Positions 10,911-24,236 are shown, numbered from the stretch's first letter. The stretch is DNA of 64,000 nt from Astropecten irregularis (GCA_963971285.1 OZ020248.1:992001-1056000); one strand, 5' to 3'. The notes: a model not told the origin generated them from the letters alone. Program-made: numbers and translations.

Positions 10911-13900
10911 ATGGACAACGATGGTGGAAGAGTTAACGAAGGTAAAAATGGTTCAGCTTTTAAGTTTTATAGGGGCCTATTTGGATTTTGTTTAGGCCTA
11001 CTTCGTATATAAAAGACTAGGGGCCTACATGTAATTTTTGTATGCTAGTTGGACTAAGTTTTATCTCATGAATTCTTATTTATTTGAAACAAATTACGCA
11101 AAATACACTTGTTTACGTATGACAAGGTTTGGTGCAAAAATACGGAAATTAGCAAATTGGCAAGACCGTTATGCATGGTGAATAATAATGAATGGACCTC
11201 GTAACCCTTCAATGGTCCATCATGGCATAAAGCTAGATCCATGGGGTTAATTTCACGAAGCTGCTAAGCACAAAAATTAATTGCTTAGCACAAAAATGTC
11301 TTGCCCAAATAAAACCAACCGCCATTAAAAATTCCACTTGATATTAATGTGAAGCACAGCCAAAGAATAATCACAAGTGATACACGTACAACACTTTTAC
11401 TTTTAGAAATTCAGTTGTTAATCCTGTTTTTATCAAGACAGACATTTCATGGTTAACATGAAATTTTTGTGCTAAGCAGGTCCATGAAACTGGCCCATAG
11501 TGATATGGACAGCCTATATTATACAGTGGAAATTTTCAAACTAGGCGTCCTCAGGCGCTTTAATACCGACATTAGGGTAATTGATAGACCTGTACGTGTT
11601 TGTGAATCTGTAAAGACTAAAAAGCCAATATCCATGAATTTAAAATCATGTTTACCGAAAGTAATAACTATTAATCATTCTTCCTTTGCATGATTCTCCA
11701 GATATTACCGACAGAAATGACCAAACATGTCAAGATCAGAAAGGACCCCAATATGTATGGGAAGCTGGGTTCGGTGGCGGTGTCTGTGTTCCCTGCACCT
11801 CCTGTGGCTGTGATTCTCCAGATCCACACTGCCAGAAATGCATTGGTAAGTTAAATAATGATTCATGGTGTCAGTACATTTAAAGAATTATCAAGAATGT
11901 GAGAATTAACTGACCATTTAGTACCACTCAGGACTGACATCTTAGAAGAAACAGAGAAACCCTTGTTGGTTTAAAGGTAATATCATACTTTGGTTTTTGT
12001 CAAAGAAAACAGATTCATGGGCAAAAATATCAATACAGATACAATAACAGTCATCTGTGAAAAAATTCCAGTCCCATACGATGCCCATTTTTTTTAGAAA
12101 AGCAGTGAAAAACAGCCACAATATTTCTTAAGTCTTTTCTCTTTCATTTTTGATCTTTTAGTGTGGTCAACACTTACATTATTCTTTGCATTGTTTTACC
12201 CAACAAACAAATCCATGGAAAGTGTGAGTATAATTATACTTTCTGTCATTCTTAAAAAAGCGTGCCAAGTATATACTGAAGTAGCTGTGTCATAGACACC
12301 CTTGCAACATTTTCTCATTATAGTGGTTTTTTCTTAATGGTTTGCAGTAGCTTAAAATTCATGCACAAGCTAAACATAACTATGTTTCTTTCTCTGGCAG
12401 TATGTAACTTAATTTCTGCATTTTGTCATTTATACCCTATCAGTATCACTATAAAACATTGCTTTATTTATGTATAATTTATCTTCATTTTGTTATATTC
12501 TTGCATGAATAAAAAAATATACCCTGTTGATTGTGTACTAATTGTATGTTTCTTTGATTGTTTGTTTGTTTGTTTCAAACGATACTGATTCGTCCAAATT
12601 ACAATGGTTAAATGCATAAACTGGCTTTAGGTAATGATTATTATTATTACACAGCACTACTACTACTATAAAAGCTTGTTTATTCCAAACACAAATCATC
12701 ATAAACAACATATTTATATCTCACAAAATGAACTTGGAAATGGAGGTGAACAACTGAAGGCACATCAGCCATGTTACAAAACAAAGTAATGAAGAAGGAA
12801 AGAAGTTCATACGTTTTGTCAATTTCTGAATTGTCGTATTACATATCACTTATTTTTGGACAACTGTGCACGCATGTATAAATTTTCTACACCTTCAAAT
12901 TAAATACCCAGCCCGAGGAACAAATCACGTCGGGCCATTTGTAGCATGACACGTGGCACTGTCTGATAGAGTTCTGGGAAACATGACATCATGACATCGT
13001 TCATGACATCATCGTGTTTGGCTATTTATAGAGAGTAGAGACATTGTTGAGAGCCATTGTTCATATAGCGAATGTCAATAATGCATGCAGCAGGGTTGTC
13101 TGGAGGGCAATAGTATACCATAACAATAGAGAGTCGAGAATGTCATTGCACTCTCAGCTACATGTTTATTTAGCATCACCAATGACGTGGTTCATACCCA
13201 GCGGCTTTTGTGCCTGCATGCTGGGCTCATGAAGCGTGTATGTTCAGGCTTTGAATAATATGAATTGATTGGAACACATCAATATGGTAGCCCACAATAG
13301 CACCCGCACCGGGCAATTTGTGATTAGTTCTTTAACTTTCTGGTTGAGGTGTTGAACTGTTAGTCAAGGATCATGGACCATGACAAAATTAGAGTTCTCA
13401 ACCCCGACTGCATCTAAGGTCTGACTTAAGAAATTGATGGAGCAGACCTCAGGGAACATTTTTAGGTACTATGTGACCTCAAATTGTGGTAGCACTTTTG
13501 TGTAATATCCCAACAATTATTTCAATATTTCCCCCCCCAAAAAAAAAGATAAAACAAAGAAAAAAAAAGAAAAAGAAAATTGAACAAAGGGGTTTAAGCT
13601 CTTGCTTCTTACTTATAATTTTTTTAAATGTTATTTCTCAGTGAATGGATTATGAATTATATAAGCACATGATCCTTCACCAAAATACGTATCATGGATT
13701 GGGGGGGGGGGGGGGGTTTAGAAAATAAAACCACGCCCCCTTTTCAGTTGCATTGTGGAAAAGTGAATCTTGTTTTGTGTTGCTCCTCAAATGATACCAC
13801 ATTTTCTCAATAGTGATACCACAATTTGAACCCACAACCTAGCAAAGCTGTTAATGGTATAAACTTCCATTTTATGAAGTCAAACCCTAGTGGGTTTGAG

Positions 13901-16695
13901 CTAAAACATGAATAAGAGGGTTTTCAGACCTTTACTCATTGACTATGTAGGCCTATCTTTCCTATTTTTCTGTTTATTCTTTCTCATTTCTTCTATTTAT
14001 GAAATGCACCTGTATACAATGGCTGCAAATGAGGACACCTTTAAAGCTTAGTCTTTGCCCCCTCTTTGTTTCAACAATATTACTTTCCATTATTTTCCAT
14101 GGTGTCAGTTTTTTACACTGCAACATGAAACTTCAAGTTAACTCTCACATCCATGTTTCATTTCTATATCCTTTTTTTGGCGACATATTTCTGTTGGCTG
14201 GGGTTATAATCTTATAGCAAGCAAGAGCCCATTTTGAATGCTCATTTGCATCAAATAAAAACCAGGTATACATTTAAGTGGGGTAATTTATTCATCAAAA
14301 ATAATGAATAACATTTCCATTTTATACATTCAGTATGGGAATTGATTATTGTTTTCTCTGCATGAATATTTATTTGCTCAATTCCCGGAATGCTATTTCT
14401 TAGGTTTGCATAAAGTACTTATTAGAGTAATTTAATTTCCTTTATCATGACAAATGCATGAAACGCGTTAGTTGCATGGTTTCTGATTTGTATCCAAGCA
14501 CAAGATTATGGATCTCGGTTACAATCACTGATACAGGACTGAATGGGGAGGGGGGGGGGTGGTTGGCTCAAGTCATTTGAGAGACTCAAGTTGAGTATAG
14601 GTCATAAAAAAGGACCTTTCACACTACAAGAAATCACAGGGTTGTACATGGGTCTGATCCTCTCAAGGTGCTCGACCTGTGTTGAAACTAACCATGGTTG
14701 TGAGGTGGGCCAATATGACCCCTGTTGAAAATGTTGATGTGTGTTAATTGAATTAATGTTGTGCTGTGTAGTGTGAATACAGAGCATGATTGACCCATGT
14801 TGAAATTTGAAAGAGTTTACATGGGGTGGACCATGTCAATACAGCTTGATCCCATACGTGCATCATGTTGGCATCATATCTCATAACAAAAGGAAACAAT
14901 TAACAAATACAACATTTCATACATTTTCATTACCTTTTTGTTAATTTACAGGCTACGGGATTCTGGATTGTACACTGGGAACTACAGATCCACCAAAATT
15001 TGATCTCACTCCACAGGACGCCACCCAAACATCCCAGGTAGTGCCAACCCAAACTTCACCAGTGCCAACCTTTGATACCTCACAGGTGTCTACAGACCTG
15101 ATGACACCGGTATCCCCTGAAGGGAATAATGGCATTACAATTGGTAGGAATAAACTTGATTTAATCAAAATCAATTGTCTACAATTAGCCTACAAGGATT
15201 TTTTTGCCTGCCTGTTTTTTAGCCAAAATGTAGGCCTACCCTAAATTGTATTTAATTATTATTTGTCAAAGTCCTATTAAATCTCACAGTTGGTCATTTG
15301 CCTCATAATTCACATTTTCCCCCGTGTCAGTTACTTGAACAGAAAAATCCATTCAAATTACTTAAGTTTGCACAAAGGTCACATTGCATTGATTGTGTTT
15401 TCTCAAATCCTCACCCCATCCCTATTAAAACAATGGCCTTTTTGGACAGTCAAAAAGTGACCGCAGTCTATGGAAGCGGTTGCAGTCACGGCTGCAGATG
15501 AATTTATGGTGCGAATCTAAAACTATTAGAGTTTTAAAAATGGGTACCGGTATGTTAAATTAGCAAATAAGCCCAAAGCAATCCATTGCTATCCATGCAA
15601 ATTACACGTAGGTGTGATGTAAACCTGTCTGATATTTATAGTGTTGGTTATAGTTTGTTATCACTATGAAACGAAAAATACCTATTATAACAGTGTTAAT
15701 GTAAAACTTATTATGTAAATATTTCTGTCCTTTAAATAAAAGGAACAGGCTTGGCTGTCGTGGGAATAGGGGCTCTGGTTGTGGTACTCGTGATTGTGAC
15801 TTGCATATTCTGTTACAAAGAATGGAAGAAACGGAGGGAAAATCGTGAGTATTCTTATGAGTAAAGTATACATTCAAATGAAATATGTTGTAAATGTGAA
15901 CTATAATCACACAGTGCATGTATAACTCTGAATTGAATTGAATTGAATTGAATTGAATTGATTTGAATGCAATAATAGAAATTGGCAAGCAATTCACTAC
16001 TACATGTAATAATTAGTTTTATTTGGAGAGGCTCCCGACAGGTCTCATGTTTTGTGAATGTAAACCAGGTATATTTGACTTGATGTCTGATATACTGTAC
16101 TCGTGATCAATTTTAGTTCCCTCCATTTAAATGTAATATGAACTTACATCACAAAATATACAGCATAACATCTATCTGGGGTTTTGAGGACTCGGGAACA
16201 GTTGCTGAAAGTCCAAAATATCATTTTACCCGGTAGAAGCTATTAAGTTGTTTTTATTCCCTTTATAGGTATCGTACCCTAAAAATAACCGTAACCACTT
16301 TGACTAAATCTTTCTGATCTCCTATGGTGCACTAAAGTAAATCTTCTTCTGTTCCCCTTTAAAACCCCGTCCCCTTGCCCCCCCCCCTCCACCAAGGACC
16401 AATGTCTCCAATGGCTAAGAAAGAGAATAGCAGTACCGATCACTAATTAACAGGTCATGTCATAGTGTAGACGTAATTATGACGATTGACAGCTTATCTA
16501 AACAAAAAAATCAATTGTTAATGTTTTTTATTTTCTTTCTCAGGACTTCCACACGTACGCCAAGACACACAGGCACCATCAGAAAAACATCCTATGGAAC
16601 CAGAAAATAACATTCCTTTAATAGGACCTGCGCCCGAGTCAATTACATCTTGTGGAGAACAAGAGCAAGGGAACATTTTAGAAACTCCAGTTTAG
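10911..16695 (+). CDS. Fn14-like (TNF receptor superfamily) single-pass receptor, complete
   Basis: Coding exons 10911-10941, 11702-11845, 14952-15143, 15743-15844 and 16544-16695 join with GT-AG introns, all phase 1, to 206 residues. The ATG lies in a good context (ATCATGG). Residues 20-57 form one cysteine-rich domain: C20, C39, C42, C45, C47, C54, C57. The C-x2-C-x2-C-x8-C-x2-C core is exactly the Fn14/TNFRSF12A spacing; BCMA has x3 at the third gap. Residues ~66-122 are a Thr/Ser/Pro-rich stalk, ~126-146 a transmembrane helix, then the basic stop-transfer KEWKKRREN and a ~55-residue tail containing QDTQAPSEKHPMEPEN. No canonical TRAF-binding motif is evident. No signal peptide follows this ATG; the first exon stays open in frame 5' of it to an acceptor at 10833-10834, so a longer N-terminus from an unseen exon is possible. 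Ligand and pathway are unknown. Confidence 0.8.
11243..11496. mobile_element. MITE-like TIR element, family M2
   Basis: Left TTAATTTCACGAAGCTGCTA, right GTCCATGAAACTGGCCC, with the family core CAGCCAAAGAATAATCACAAG and GTTGTTAATCCTGTTTTTAT. Intronic in the Fn14-like gene. Non-coding. Confidence 0.7.
11702..11845 (+). CDS. Cysteine-rich-domain exon of the Fn14-like gene
   Basis: A 144-base phase 1-1 exon with acceptor TGATTCTCCAG and donor GTAAGT. It encodes the whole ligand-binding module, with CVPCTSCGC and HCQKC as its core. In the paralogue at 26.8 kb the equivalent position carries an exon without this module, although both flanks align. Confidence 0.85.
11971..12165. mobile_element. Partial M1 element
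   Basis: Left end TTAAAGGTAATATCATACTT plus the inner block AACAGTCATCTGTGAAAAAA; the right half is not recognisable. It sits in an intron of the Fn14-like gene. Confidence 0.6.
15743..15844 (+). CDS. Transmembrane exon of the Fn14-like gene
   Basis: A 102-base phase 1-1 exon, acceptor AAATAAAAG, donor GTGAGT. It encodes LAVVGIGALVVVLVIVTC followed by YKEWKKRREN, a type I/III membrane anchor with a basic inner flank. It is clearly homologous to the exon at 30765-30833. Confidence 0.85.
15930..15961. repeat. (GAATT)n microsatellite
   Basis: About six perfect copies of GAATT in the last intron of the Fn14-like gene, 85 bases after the transmembrane exon. Confidence 0.9.
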
Positions 16696-17024
16696 TAAAG
16701 TCATTAGAAATACATGTATAGACCAATTCACACTATAAACAAATATCTGGGTTGTATGTGAGCCTGTTCCGTGTATTTAAATGACTGACCTGTTCACACT
16801 GCAAGATTTAAACGTGGCATCATCCGAATGAAGTGCTCGAACATTGTGTTGAAACTAACCCGCTTGCTCTTGCGTTGGGTAAAGAACAGTTGACCCATGT
16901 TGAACATTTTGATGTGTGTTGAGAGCGGTGGTTTGAAAAAAACACGATGCCCTTCTTGCTCGTAAATGTATAATTAAAGTTATGGCGTGCAAAGTTAACA
17001 TTTAATCCCGGAATCGAGATATCT

Positions 17025-17132
17025 CTATTACAATTAATGTGCAATAGAGATACATGTATCTCTAATAATAATAGAGATATCTCTATTCTTAATAGGGATA
17101 TCCCTATTCTATAGGGATATCTCTATTTCAGA
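17025..17132. repeat. Imperfect palindromes of the AGAGATATCTCT type
   Basis: Successive blocks AGATATCTCTATT, AGATACATGTATCT, AGAGATATCTCTATT and TAGGGATATCCCTA are each self-complementary and share words with the 21-bp satellite 500 bp downstream. They may be a relic or a seed of that array. Confidence 0.65.
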
Positions 17133-17625
17133 ATTAAAGGTAAATACATGATTGGTAAAGATCATATGACAGCAGTCATACTTTGTCTTTGTCAGCATGT
17201 AAATGATATAATAAACCTGTGAAAATATTAGCTCAATCGGACATCTGAGTCACGAGAAAATAGCGAAAACCCGACTAAATTTTTCTTATAAAACATGAAG
17301 AATTAATGGTTTTGATCTTACCAATTTCTGGATAAATACACCATTTCAAATGGAAATATTTTAACGGTATGTGTCTACCACCACCATCTTCATACCTTGA
17401 GTAAAGGGGATTACTCAAACAAGTCAAGTGAGGGTGTCCTTTATGTTTGTTCCAAAAATCATTCGGACGAACGATCTTTGGAAGACACTAAATCTTGATT
17501 TTCTTGAAAAACCCAGCATCTGATGAACTACTGGGATTTCCCATGGTGACTGTTTGCACTATTGGAGGCCTTGTAAAGCCTTTTATGCTCCCTTTAAATG
17601 TTAACTCGGCACGTCTTGTAAAAGA

Positions 17626-19193
17626 GCTATCTCTATTGTTAATAGAGCTATCTCTAGAGTTAATAGAGACATCTCTATTGTTAATAGAGCTATCTCTATT
17701 GTTAATAGAGACATCTCTATTGTTAATAGAGCTATCTCTATTGTTAATAGAGACGTATCTATTGTAATAGAGACGTCTCTATTGTAAATAGAGGCGTCTC
17801 TATTGTTAATAGAGACATCTCTATAGTAAATAGAGACATCTCTATTTATACAATAGAGATGTCTCTATTGTAAATAGAGACATCTCTATTGTTAATAGAG
17901 ACATCTCTATTGTATAAATAGAGACATCTCTATTGTTAATAGAGACATCCATATTGTTAATAGAGACATCTCTATTGTTAATAGAGACATCCCTATTGTT
18001 AATAGAGGCATCTCTATTGTTAATAGAGACATCCCTATTGTTAATAGAGACATCCCTATTGTTAATAGAGACATCTCTATAGTAAATAGAGACATCTCTA
18101 TTGTTAATAGAGACATCTCTATTGTATAAATAGAGACATCTCTATTGTTAATAGAGACATCTCTATTGTATAAATAGAGACATCCCTATTGTTAATAGAG
18201 ACATCCCTATTGTTAATAGAGGCATCTCTATTGTTAATAGAGACATCCCTATTGTTAATAGAGACATCCCTATTGTTAATAGAGACATCTCTATTGTTAA
18301 TAGAGACATCCCTATTGTTAATAGAGGCATCTCTATTGTTAATAGAGACATCCCTATTGTTAATAGAGACATCCCTATTGTTAATAGAGACATCCCTATT
18401 GTTAATAGAGACATCTCTATTGTATAAATAGAGACATATCTATTGTTAATAGAGACATCTCCATTGTTAATAGAGACATCTCTATTGTATAAATAGAGAC
18501 ATCCCTATTGTTAATAGAGACATCTCTATTGTTAATAGAGACATCTCTATTGTTAATAGAGACATCCCTATTGTTAATAGAGACATCCCTATTGTTAATA
18601 GAGACATCTCTATTGTTAATAGAGACATCCCTATTGTTAATAGAGGCATCTCTATTGTTAATAGAGACATCCCTATTGTTAATAGAGACATCCCTATTGT
18701 TAATAGAGACATCCCTATTGTTAATAGAGACATCTCTATTGTATAAATAGAGACATCTCTATTGTTAATAGAGACATCTCCATTGTTAATAGAGACATCT
18801 CTATTGTATAAATAGAGACATCCCTATTGTTAATAGAGACATCTCTATTGTTAATAGAGACATCTCTATTGTTAATAGAGACATCTCTTTTGTAAATAGA
18901 GACATCTCTATTGTTAATAGAGACATCTCTATTGTTAATAGAGACATCCCTATTGTTAATAGAGACATCTCTATTGTTAATAGAGACATCCCTATTGTTA
19001 ATAGAGACATCCCTATTGTTAATAGAGACATCTCTATTGTTAATAGAGACATCTCTATTGTAAATAGAGACATCTCTATTGTTAATAGAGACATCCCTTT
19101 TGTTAATAGAGACATCCCTATTGTTAATAGAGACATCCCTTTTGTTAATATAGACATCTCTATTGTTAATAGAGACATCTCTATTCCGGAATA
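17626..19193. repeat. 21-bp satellite array with higher-order structure
   Basis: About 75 tandem copies of a 21-base unit containing ATTGTTAATAGAGACATC. Variant positions are CTCT/CCCT, AGACAT/AGGCAT and spacer GTTAA/GTATAA. GTATAAATAG variants recur 319 bases apart (18422 and 18741), and the blocks between them repeat in the same order, so there is a higher-order unit of about 319 bp. The unit length is a multiple of three, so both strands stay open over long stretches; those repetitive frames are artefacts. The unit is itself partly palindromic (CTCTATTGTTAATAGAG). Confidence 0.95.
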
Positions 19194-21094
19194 ATGTTGA
19201 CTTTGCGCGCGATATAAAATGAACCCCTCTGAACATAGCAACTTTCTTCACTTCACTTACTCCGAAATGAGACAAAAGGAGACACTCTTGTGTCTTAATT
19301 GTGCAAACATGAAATCCATCCCAATCTGTACATGCAGTAAGGGTAGCTAGTTTGAAATTCCAAAACTTTCTTCATTTCCATCATAATTTTGATGCACAAT
19401 ACAAATCTAGTAGTTTTAGTTATTTCAATTCTGCTATATTACGTTAATTGTCTCTACAATTCTGCAATTTTGTGATTAACTAGGGAAATAAAACGATGTT
19501 AAAGGGTCCAGCGAAGAACAGTTCTTATTTGTTCTGGTTACAGACATTGTGTATAGGGTTGACAAATATGAAATAAATTGATAATGAATAATTTTAAAAG
19601 GACTAAGGTTCATGTAGTTGAAAGAGCTTTGTAAATATTAATGAAAAGATCGATTACTAGAATTGAAATTTAATGTTTTATATTAGAAAGAGCTTAGCAT
19701 ATAATTATGCAGTGTTGTAACTATTGGTCAAATGTCAAAGGGGGCATACTGAGTGTACCATTTTTTGTATTGGGCACAATATAGTTTTTCTGTCAAAAAT
19801 AGAAATTTCAAAATTGGGGACACAAATTGGCTACTGACCTCCAATATAAATGAAATGTAAATATTCCTAAATTAGTTTTGAAGAGTTATTCATTGTAATG
19901 TGTACATACTACGTAAGGGGTGGATCCGAGATTTATTTTCGGGGGGGGGGGGGGGGGGGGGGCGGGGCGGCTGGAGATGTGATTTTCTGCTATTTCTTAC
20001 TGTTTTATGGTAGGGGGATCTGCGCTTGTTAGCCTAGTCTTCAGAATCTGTGTTTCGACGTTTCACAGTTTCACAGTCTGTTTTAAAGACTGTGATGTAT
20101 GTTAAAACTTTGTAATATTGCAAGTCTGTAACTGTACATGAAGTTTTTAATTACTGCTTTGTTTCAACAATTTGAAAAAAAAGAAGGAATTGACGATTGA
20201 GTACATCTCGTGTAAGTGTGAAATGTGGACTACCTTAGTAAGAGGTTTGAATCACTTCAACCTCTTAACTCTCGTTCGATTCTAAGAGCTGATGTAAGTA
20301 CAAAAATGAATTGACTATCATGAAAATGAAGCACTGAAACAAAATATGCTATTGCATATTTCATTATTATGCAGGAGTGAAAGCTCTTAAATCATTATTT
20401 TCACAAAATATTTCACTGCCATCTAATCATATAAATCTACACTGCCTCTAAACATTATAGGCACTCGGTGTAACATGGTGAATCACAGTATACTTCATGT
20501 ACAGTTACCGTCTTGATATTATTTAATCCCATATCTGGACCATGTGATTTTTGTGTGAAGTGATCAGAATATGACTCAATGGTATCTTTAAGAGTTCCAG
20601 AGTAACGTACAGTGTATAGGTTGGCATCGTTGATTCAATTTTTATTTTAAGACGTTTTATTGGTCTTGAAATGGGATTAAGTGGTATTTAAACAACCAGG
20701 CTGTCCTGAATTGAAAAATGCATGGTGGAGAAAACTGGCTTTAATTTTAACACAGGAGATCAGATAAAATGTTGGATACATACATTCCAGTTAATTTGAT
20801 TGTTACACTATTTTTAAGGGAATCAGGACTGTGTTAACTGGGTAGCCATTTTCCTTCATATTAACATTTTTGTGGGATATGGCCTGGGTATAATGCATAG
20901 CATTTGTTCCGTCGAACAAATTTGCATATTGGGTTATTATTATTATCCAGTTTGCGTGCTGGAAGGAATTAATGTTATGAAGTATGTTACGTGGATAAAA
21001 GTTGAAACACAGATTCTAATTCTTATCAGTCTCTACAATGACGGACTGAGTATACTGCTCCAAAACGTCCAATCGGTTCTTCTTTAGAACCAAA

Positions 21095-21333
21095 TAATGG
21101 GAAGAATTCCACTGACGACCATCACTAATGTACACAAACCTATGTAACCGACAAAAAGCGTTTAGAAAAAAATGGCAGCCGCTGCATTCGAAGTGTATAA
21201 TTGTAAAAGGTAAAAAAAAAAAACCTGTAAAACTCACTTTTCAGATAGGCCTATGCTACCCCAGTGTTATACACCTGAGATTGAAGTTCATCGTGACTTG
21301 TATCTAATGAGTTAACTCTTGGAAGATATAACC
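21095..21333. repeat. Dispersed/duplicated ~240-bp segment, copy 1
   Basis: Shares GGGAAGAATTCC, TGTACACAAACCTATG, AATGGC..CCGCTGCA and TATACACCTGAGATTGAAGT with 22145-22384, in the same orientation and order. Function unknown. Confidence 0.7.
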
Positions 21334-22144
21334 CTTTTCCCGTAATGGTCATCAGTGGAAATCTTTCTCTTGTGACACTTAATTTCTTACTTGGTTTCTA
21401 ATTTGCATTTTTGTTTATATCCAGTTTATACTCAGAAATAAAAAGACAATAAAACAAAAATCCAATAATGACATAATTGAGTTGTGGACATTATTTCTTT
21501 GAACATTGTGGTAAGCTTAAAAAATATAGTGCTTTGCCATTGAGAAAGATGCTAAGCAAGGAACTGCTCATTATTAGGCCCCCTATTGTAGAAGGGCCGG
21601 GGCGCTCCAAGAGTCAAGCTGTGTGTAGATTCAAACTGTTCTTTAAAGGTATAATACATGATTGGTAAATGTCACAGAACATCACTCAAACTTTGACAGA
21701 TCAAACATACATGGAATGAAAACCTGTGAAAATTTGAGCTCAATCGGACATCCGAGTCCCGAGAAAATAATGCAAACCAGACTCCATTTTTCTTATAAAA
21801 ATAATGAATGGTTTGATCTTACCCCGAGTTCAAAACTGATTTCAGTCTTTGTTTTACTAATTTCTGGATAAATACACCATTTCAGGCGATAATATTTGAA
21901 CTGTATGTTTCTACTAGCACCATCTTCATACTCTGAAAGATATACGTAAATTTAATATGTGAAAATTCTGTTAGGGTATGTTACCAATCCTTTACTGTAT
22001 CTTTTTCGGTATTATACAATAATCTTACATCACTCGTGCCGGCATACTGCCATTTTTTTTGTTCAGAGCAGTATTTGTTTATATTCGTAGGATCAATTAC
22101 AACTATTTCTTCACTGCAATTTCCATCCCTTCAACTGTCATCTT

Positions 22145-22384
22145 TTCCCATTTGGGAAGAATTCCCCTGACGGCCATCACCTGTACACAAACCTATGGGA
22201 CCGACCGACAGAGGGCGTTTTGAGAAAAATGGCTACCGCTGCAGCATTCAAAGTGTATAAATTATTGTAGGTAAACTTCCTTGAAAATCTCACTTTTAAG
22301 ATATTGCTATACCCCAGGGTTATACACCTGAGATTGAAGTTCATTATGACTTACATCCAATAAGTTAACTATTGGACTGGAAAC
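22145..22384. repeat. Dispersed/duplicated ~240-bp segment, copy 2
   Basis: Second copy of 21095-21333, 1.05 kb downstream, differing at many positions. The sequence just before it (22030-22140) matches 6750-6870, so the segment belongs to a longer dispersed repeat. Confidence 0.7.
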
Positions 22385-23089
22385 AATTCTTTCCGGTTTG
22401 GGAAGTAATATGCCCTATAAATCAGCGCGGAGTGACGTCATTCCAACTCGCCGACACGGAGCCGATGAAAACAAAGCATTCAGTTGTATGGTTTTTAAGA
22501 CAAAAAGCTGCCAGACTTGTTTAATCTTATTACAGGGTACTTCAAAGAAGGATTATTGTCTGAGGAAAAACTATGACTCAACAATGAATGTCATACTGAA
22601 CACGATATCTGCTTCTTGACAGAAATATTTGGAAAACAATTCTCGACGACGGACGGTTTGTGCGTGATTTGGCCGTAGCTTGCGCCATCTACACGTTAGT
22701 TTTCATCGGTTGTCAAGTTATGAGAATTAAGGTTACCCGGATGTACGTCTGCACGGATCTATTACATGAATTTATAAAAAAAAATTGCAGGTATCAAATT
22801 CCTCCAGTATTTAGTTTGGCGTGACCTATGTACTATTTTTTCATTTTTACTTACCCAATACGGCAAGGGTAGCCAGTCCATGTGTGTTGTCCGTCTGCAA
22901 AGTCCTCTTCCATGCTTGCAATAGAGTGAATACCCGGAAGTGCCACCATGTTGTTGCGTTGTTAAGCACACGGTACCGGAATCACGAGAAAGAGATGATG
23001 TAACTGGACTCGGTCCCAGATAATTAATACTCAGAACTCACATTAATTTGAGAGAACTTAAACAGGGGCCTCAGTTTAGTACACTCAGG

Positions 23090-23300
23090 GTAGCTTTTCT
23101 AAACATCCTCCAAACCAATGAACTTGAAATTGAAATATGTTCATATTGAGAGCATACTCTGTCTTCTATCAACATATGGACGATAAAAATATGTCTTTAA
23201 GATGTAGAAATATTTTTGGGGTGACAACAAAATGTCTCCCCATTGACCGGTGTCTCCCAAATGTTAACTTTCAGATGCTAACCTGTTTCCCTATTATGCA
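23090..23300. repeat. Dispersed repeat shared with 53690-53905
   Basis: Common words in the same order: CTAAACATCCTCCAAA, CAATGAACTTGAAATTGA, TATCAACATATGG/TATCCAAATATGA, AAATATGTCTTTAA and GTTAACTTTCAGA. Non-coding, no family recognised. Confidence 0.65.
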
Positions 23301-23697
23301 ATTTAGAAAAATAATAGCAGGACTTATATATGTAGCGCCATTCCATCTAGATCATGGCGCTGCACAACACGTGATAATGAAACTATATAGGATAAAGATG
23401 ACTTTGCAAGAGTTTGCATGGTTATTTTTTATGCCTGGCTTTGACGGCTCGCCATAGTTTCTGCCATCTTGGCAAAAACACGGGCTGTGACGTTGCAAAA
23501 GAGAGGTCTATTACAAGACAGGCATCGCCGTGATCTTAGTCGCATACCATGCCACTGCAGTATAATAGGACCTGCTGATACACAAACAATAGAAGTACAA
23601 TTTCAAAATACAATTGCGCAGTGTTTTAGCCTTATTAACTTATCATCAAACTGATTAATTAAATACCAAGCCGCAAGAAACAGTTTAAACTGATCTG

Positions 23698-23992
23698 GAG
23701 TCAATTTCATAAAATGTTAGGCACAAAAAATTAATTTGCTTAGCACAAAAATATCTCGCCCAATAAAACAATTCACTATTGAAAATTTCATTTGATATTC
23801 ATGGTCAGCGAACATCAGCCAAAGAACAATCACAAGTGATACACAACATGTGGAAATTTGGTTGTTAATCCTGTTTTTATTAAGACAAAAAATTTCATGC
23901 TTAGCAAGTTTTATGTGAATCTGTGATTATGAAGTGTATTTTGTCTTACCAATTCTGTACCCTCACTTTAACAGTTTTATGAAATTGGCCCA
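23698..23992. mobile_element. M2 element with part of a second TIR element inside
   Basis: Left GTCAATTTCATAAAATGTTA, right GTTTTATGAAATTGGCCC, with the M2 core. Near the right end a ~65-base block (TTTTATGTGAATCTGTGATT through CCAATTCTGTACCCTC) matches the right terminus of the 27625-27992 element, so a partial copy is nested here. Confidence 0.6.
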
Positions 23993-24084
23993 TGATGATA
24001 AAATAAAAGAAGGTCTTTTGTGCGTGAGCCGTGCACTTGCCAGTTTTTCGCCAATCAACTTTGCTCTGAATTTAATAGTGTATT

Positions 24085-24236
24085 TTAGGGGGTTTTCAAA
24101 ACGAGTATATTGGGCTCAGGCTTCGGATATGCTGGTTCCAATCCAAGCTTGAGCATGTAGTTTCGAATGACGCTTTGAAGTGACTGGAACCAGCGAATCC
24201 GAAGCCTAAGCCCGATCCACTCGTTTCGAAAAAACC
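24085..24236. repeat. Fold-back hairpin
   Basis: GGCTCAGGCTTCGGAT and GCTGGTTCCA at the left are answered by TGGAACCAGC and ATCCGAAGCCTAAGCC at the right; outer arms ACGAGTATATTGGG/CCCGATCCACTCGT. About 150 bp, non-coding. Confidence 0.75.

Noticed and set aside
10774-10995. Hydrophobic frame MVCAFNCQLYFVMCFLVLFS as a signal peptide for the Fn14-like gene
   Set aside because: It reads through an apparent intron acceptor, and its frame joins the next exon out of the cysteine-rich frame. The ATG at 10911 with phase-1 exons is the coherent choice.
17495-19275. Long repetitive open frames (LLLIETS and SLLTIGM-type) on both strands
   Set aside because: They are produced by the 21-bp satellite, whose period is a multiple of three. 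Several frames on both strands are open at once, as expected for a tandem repeat and not for a gene.
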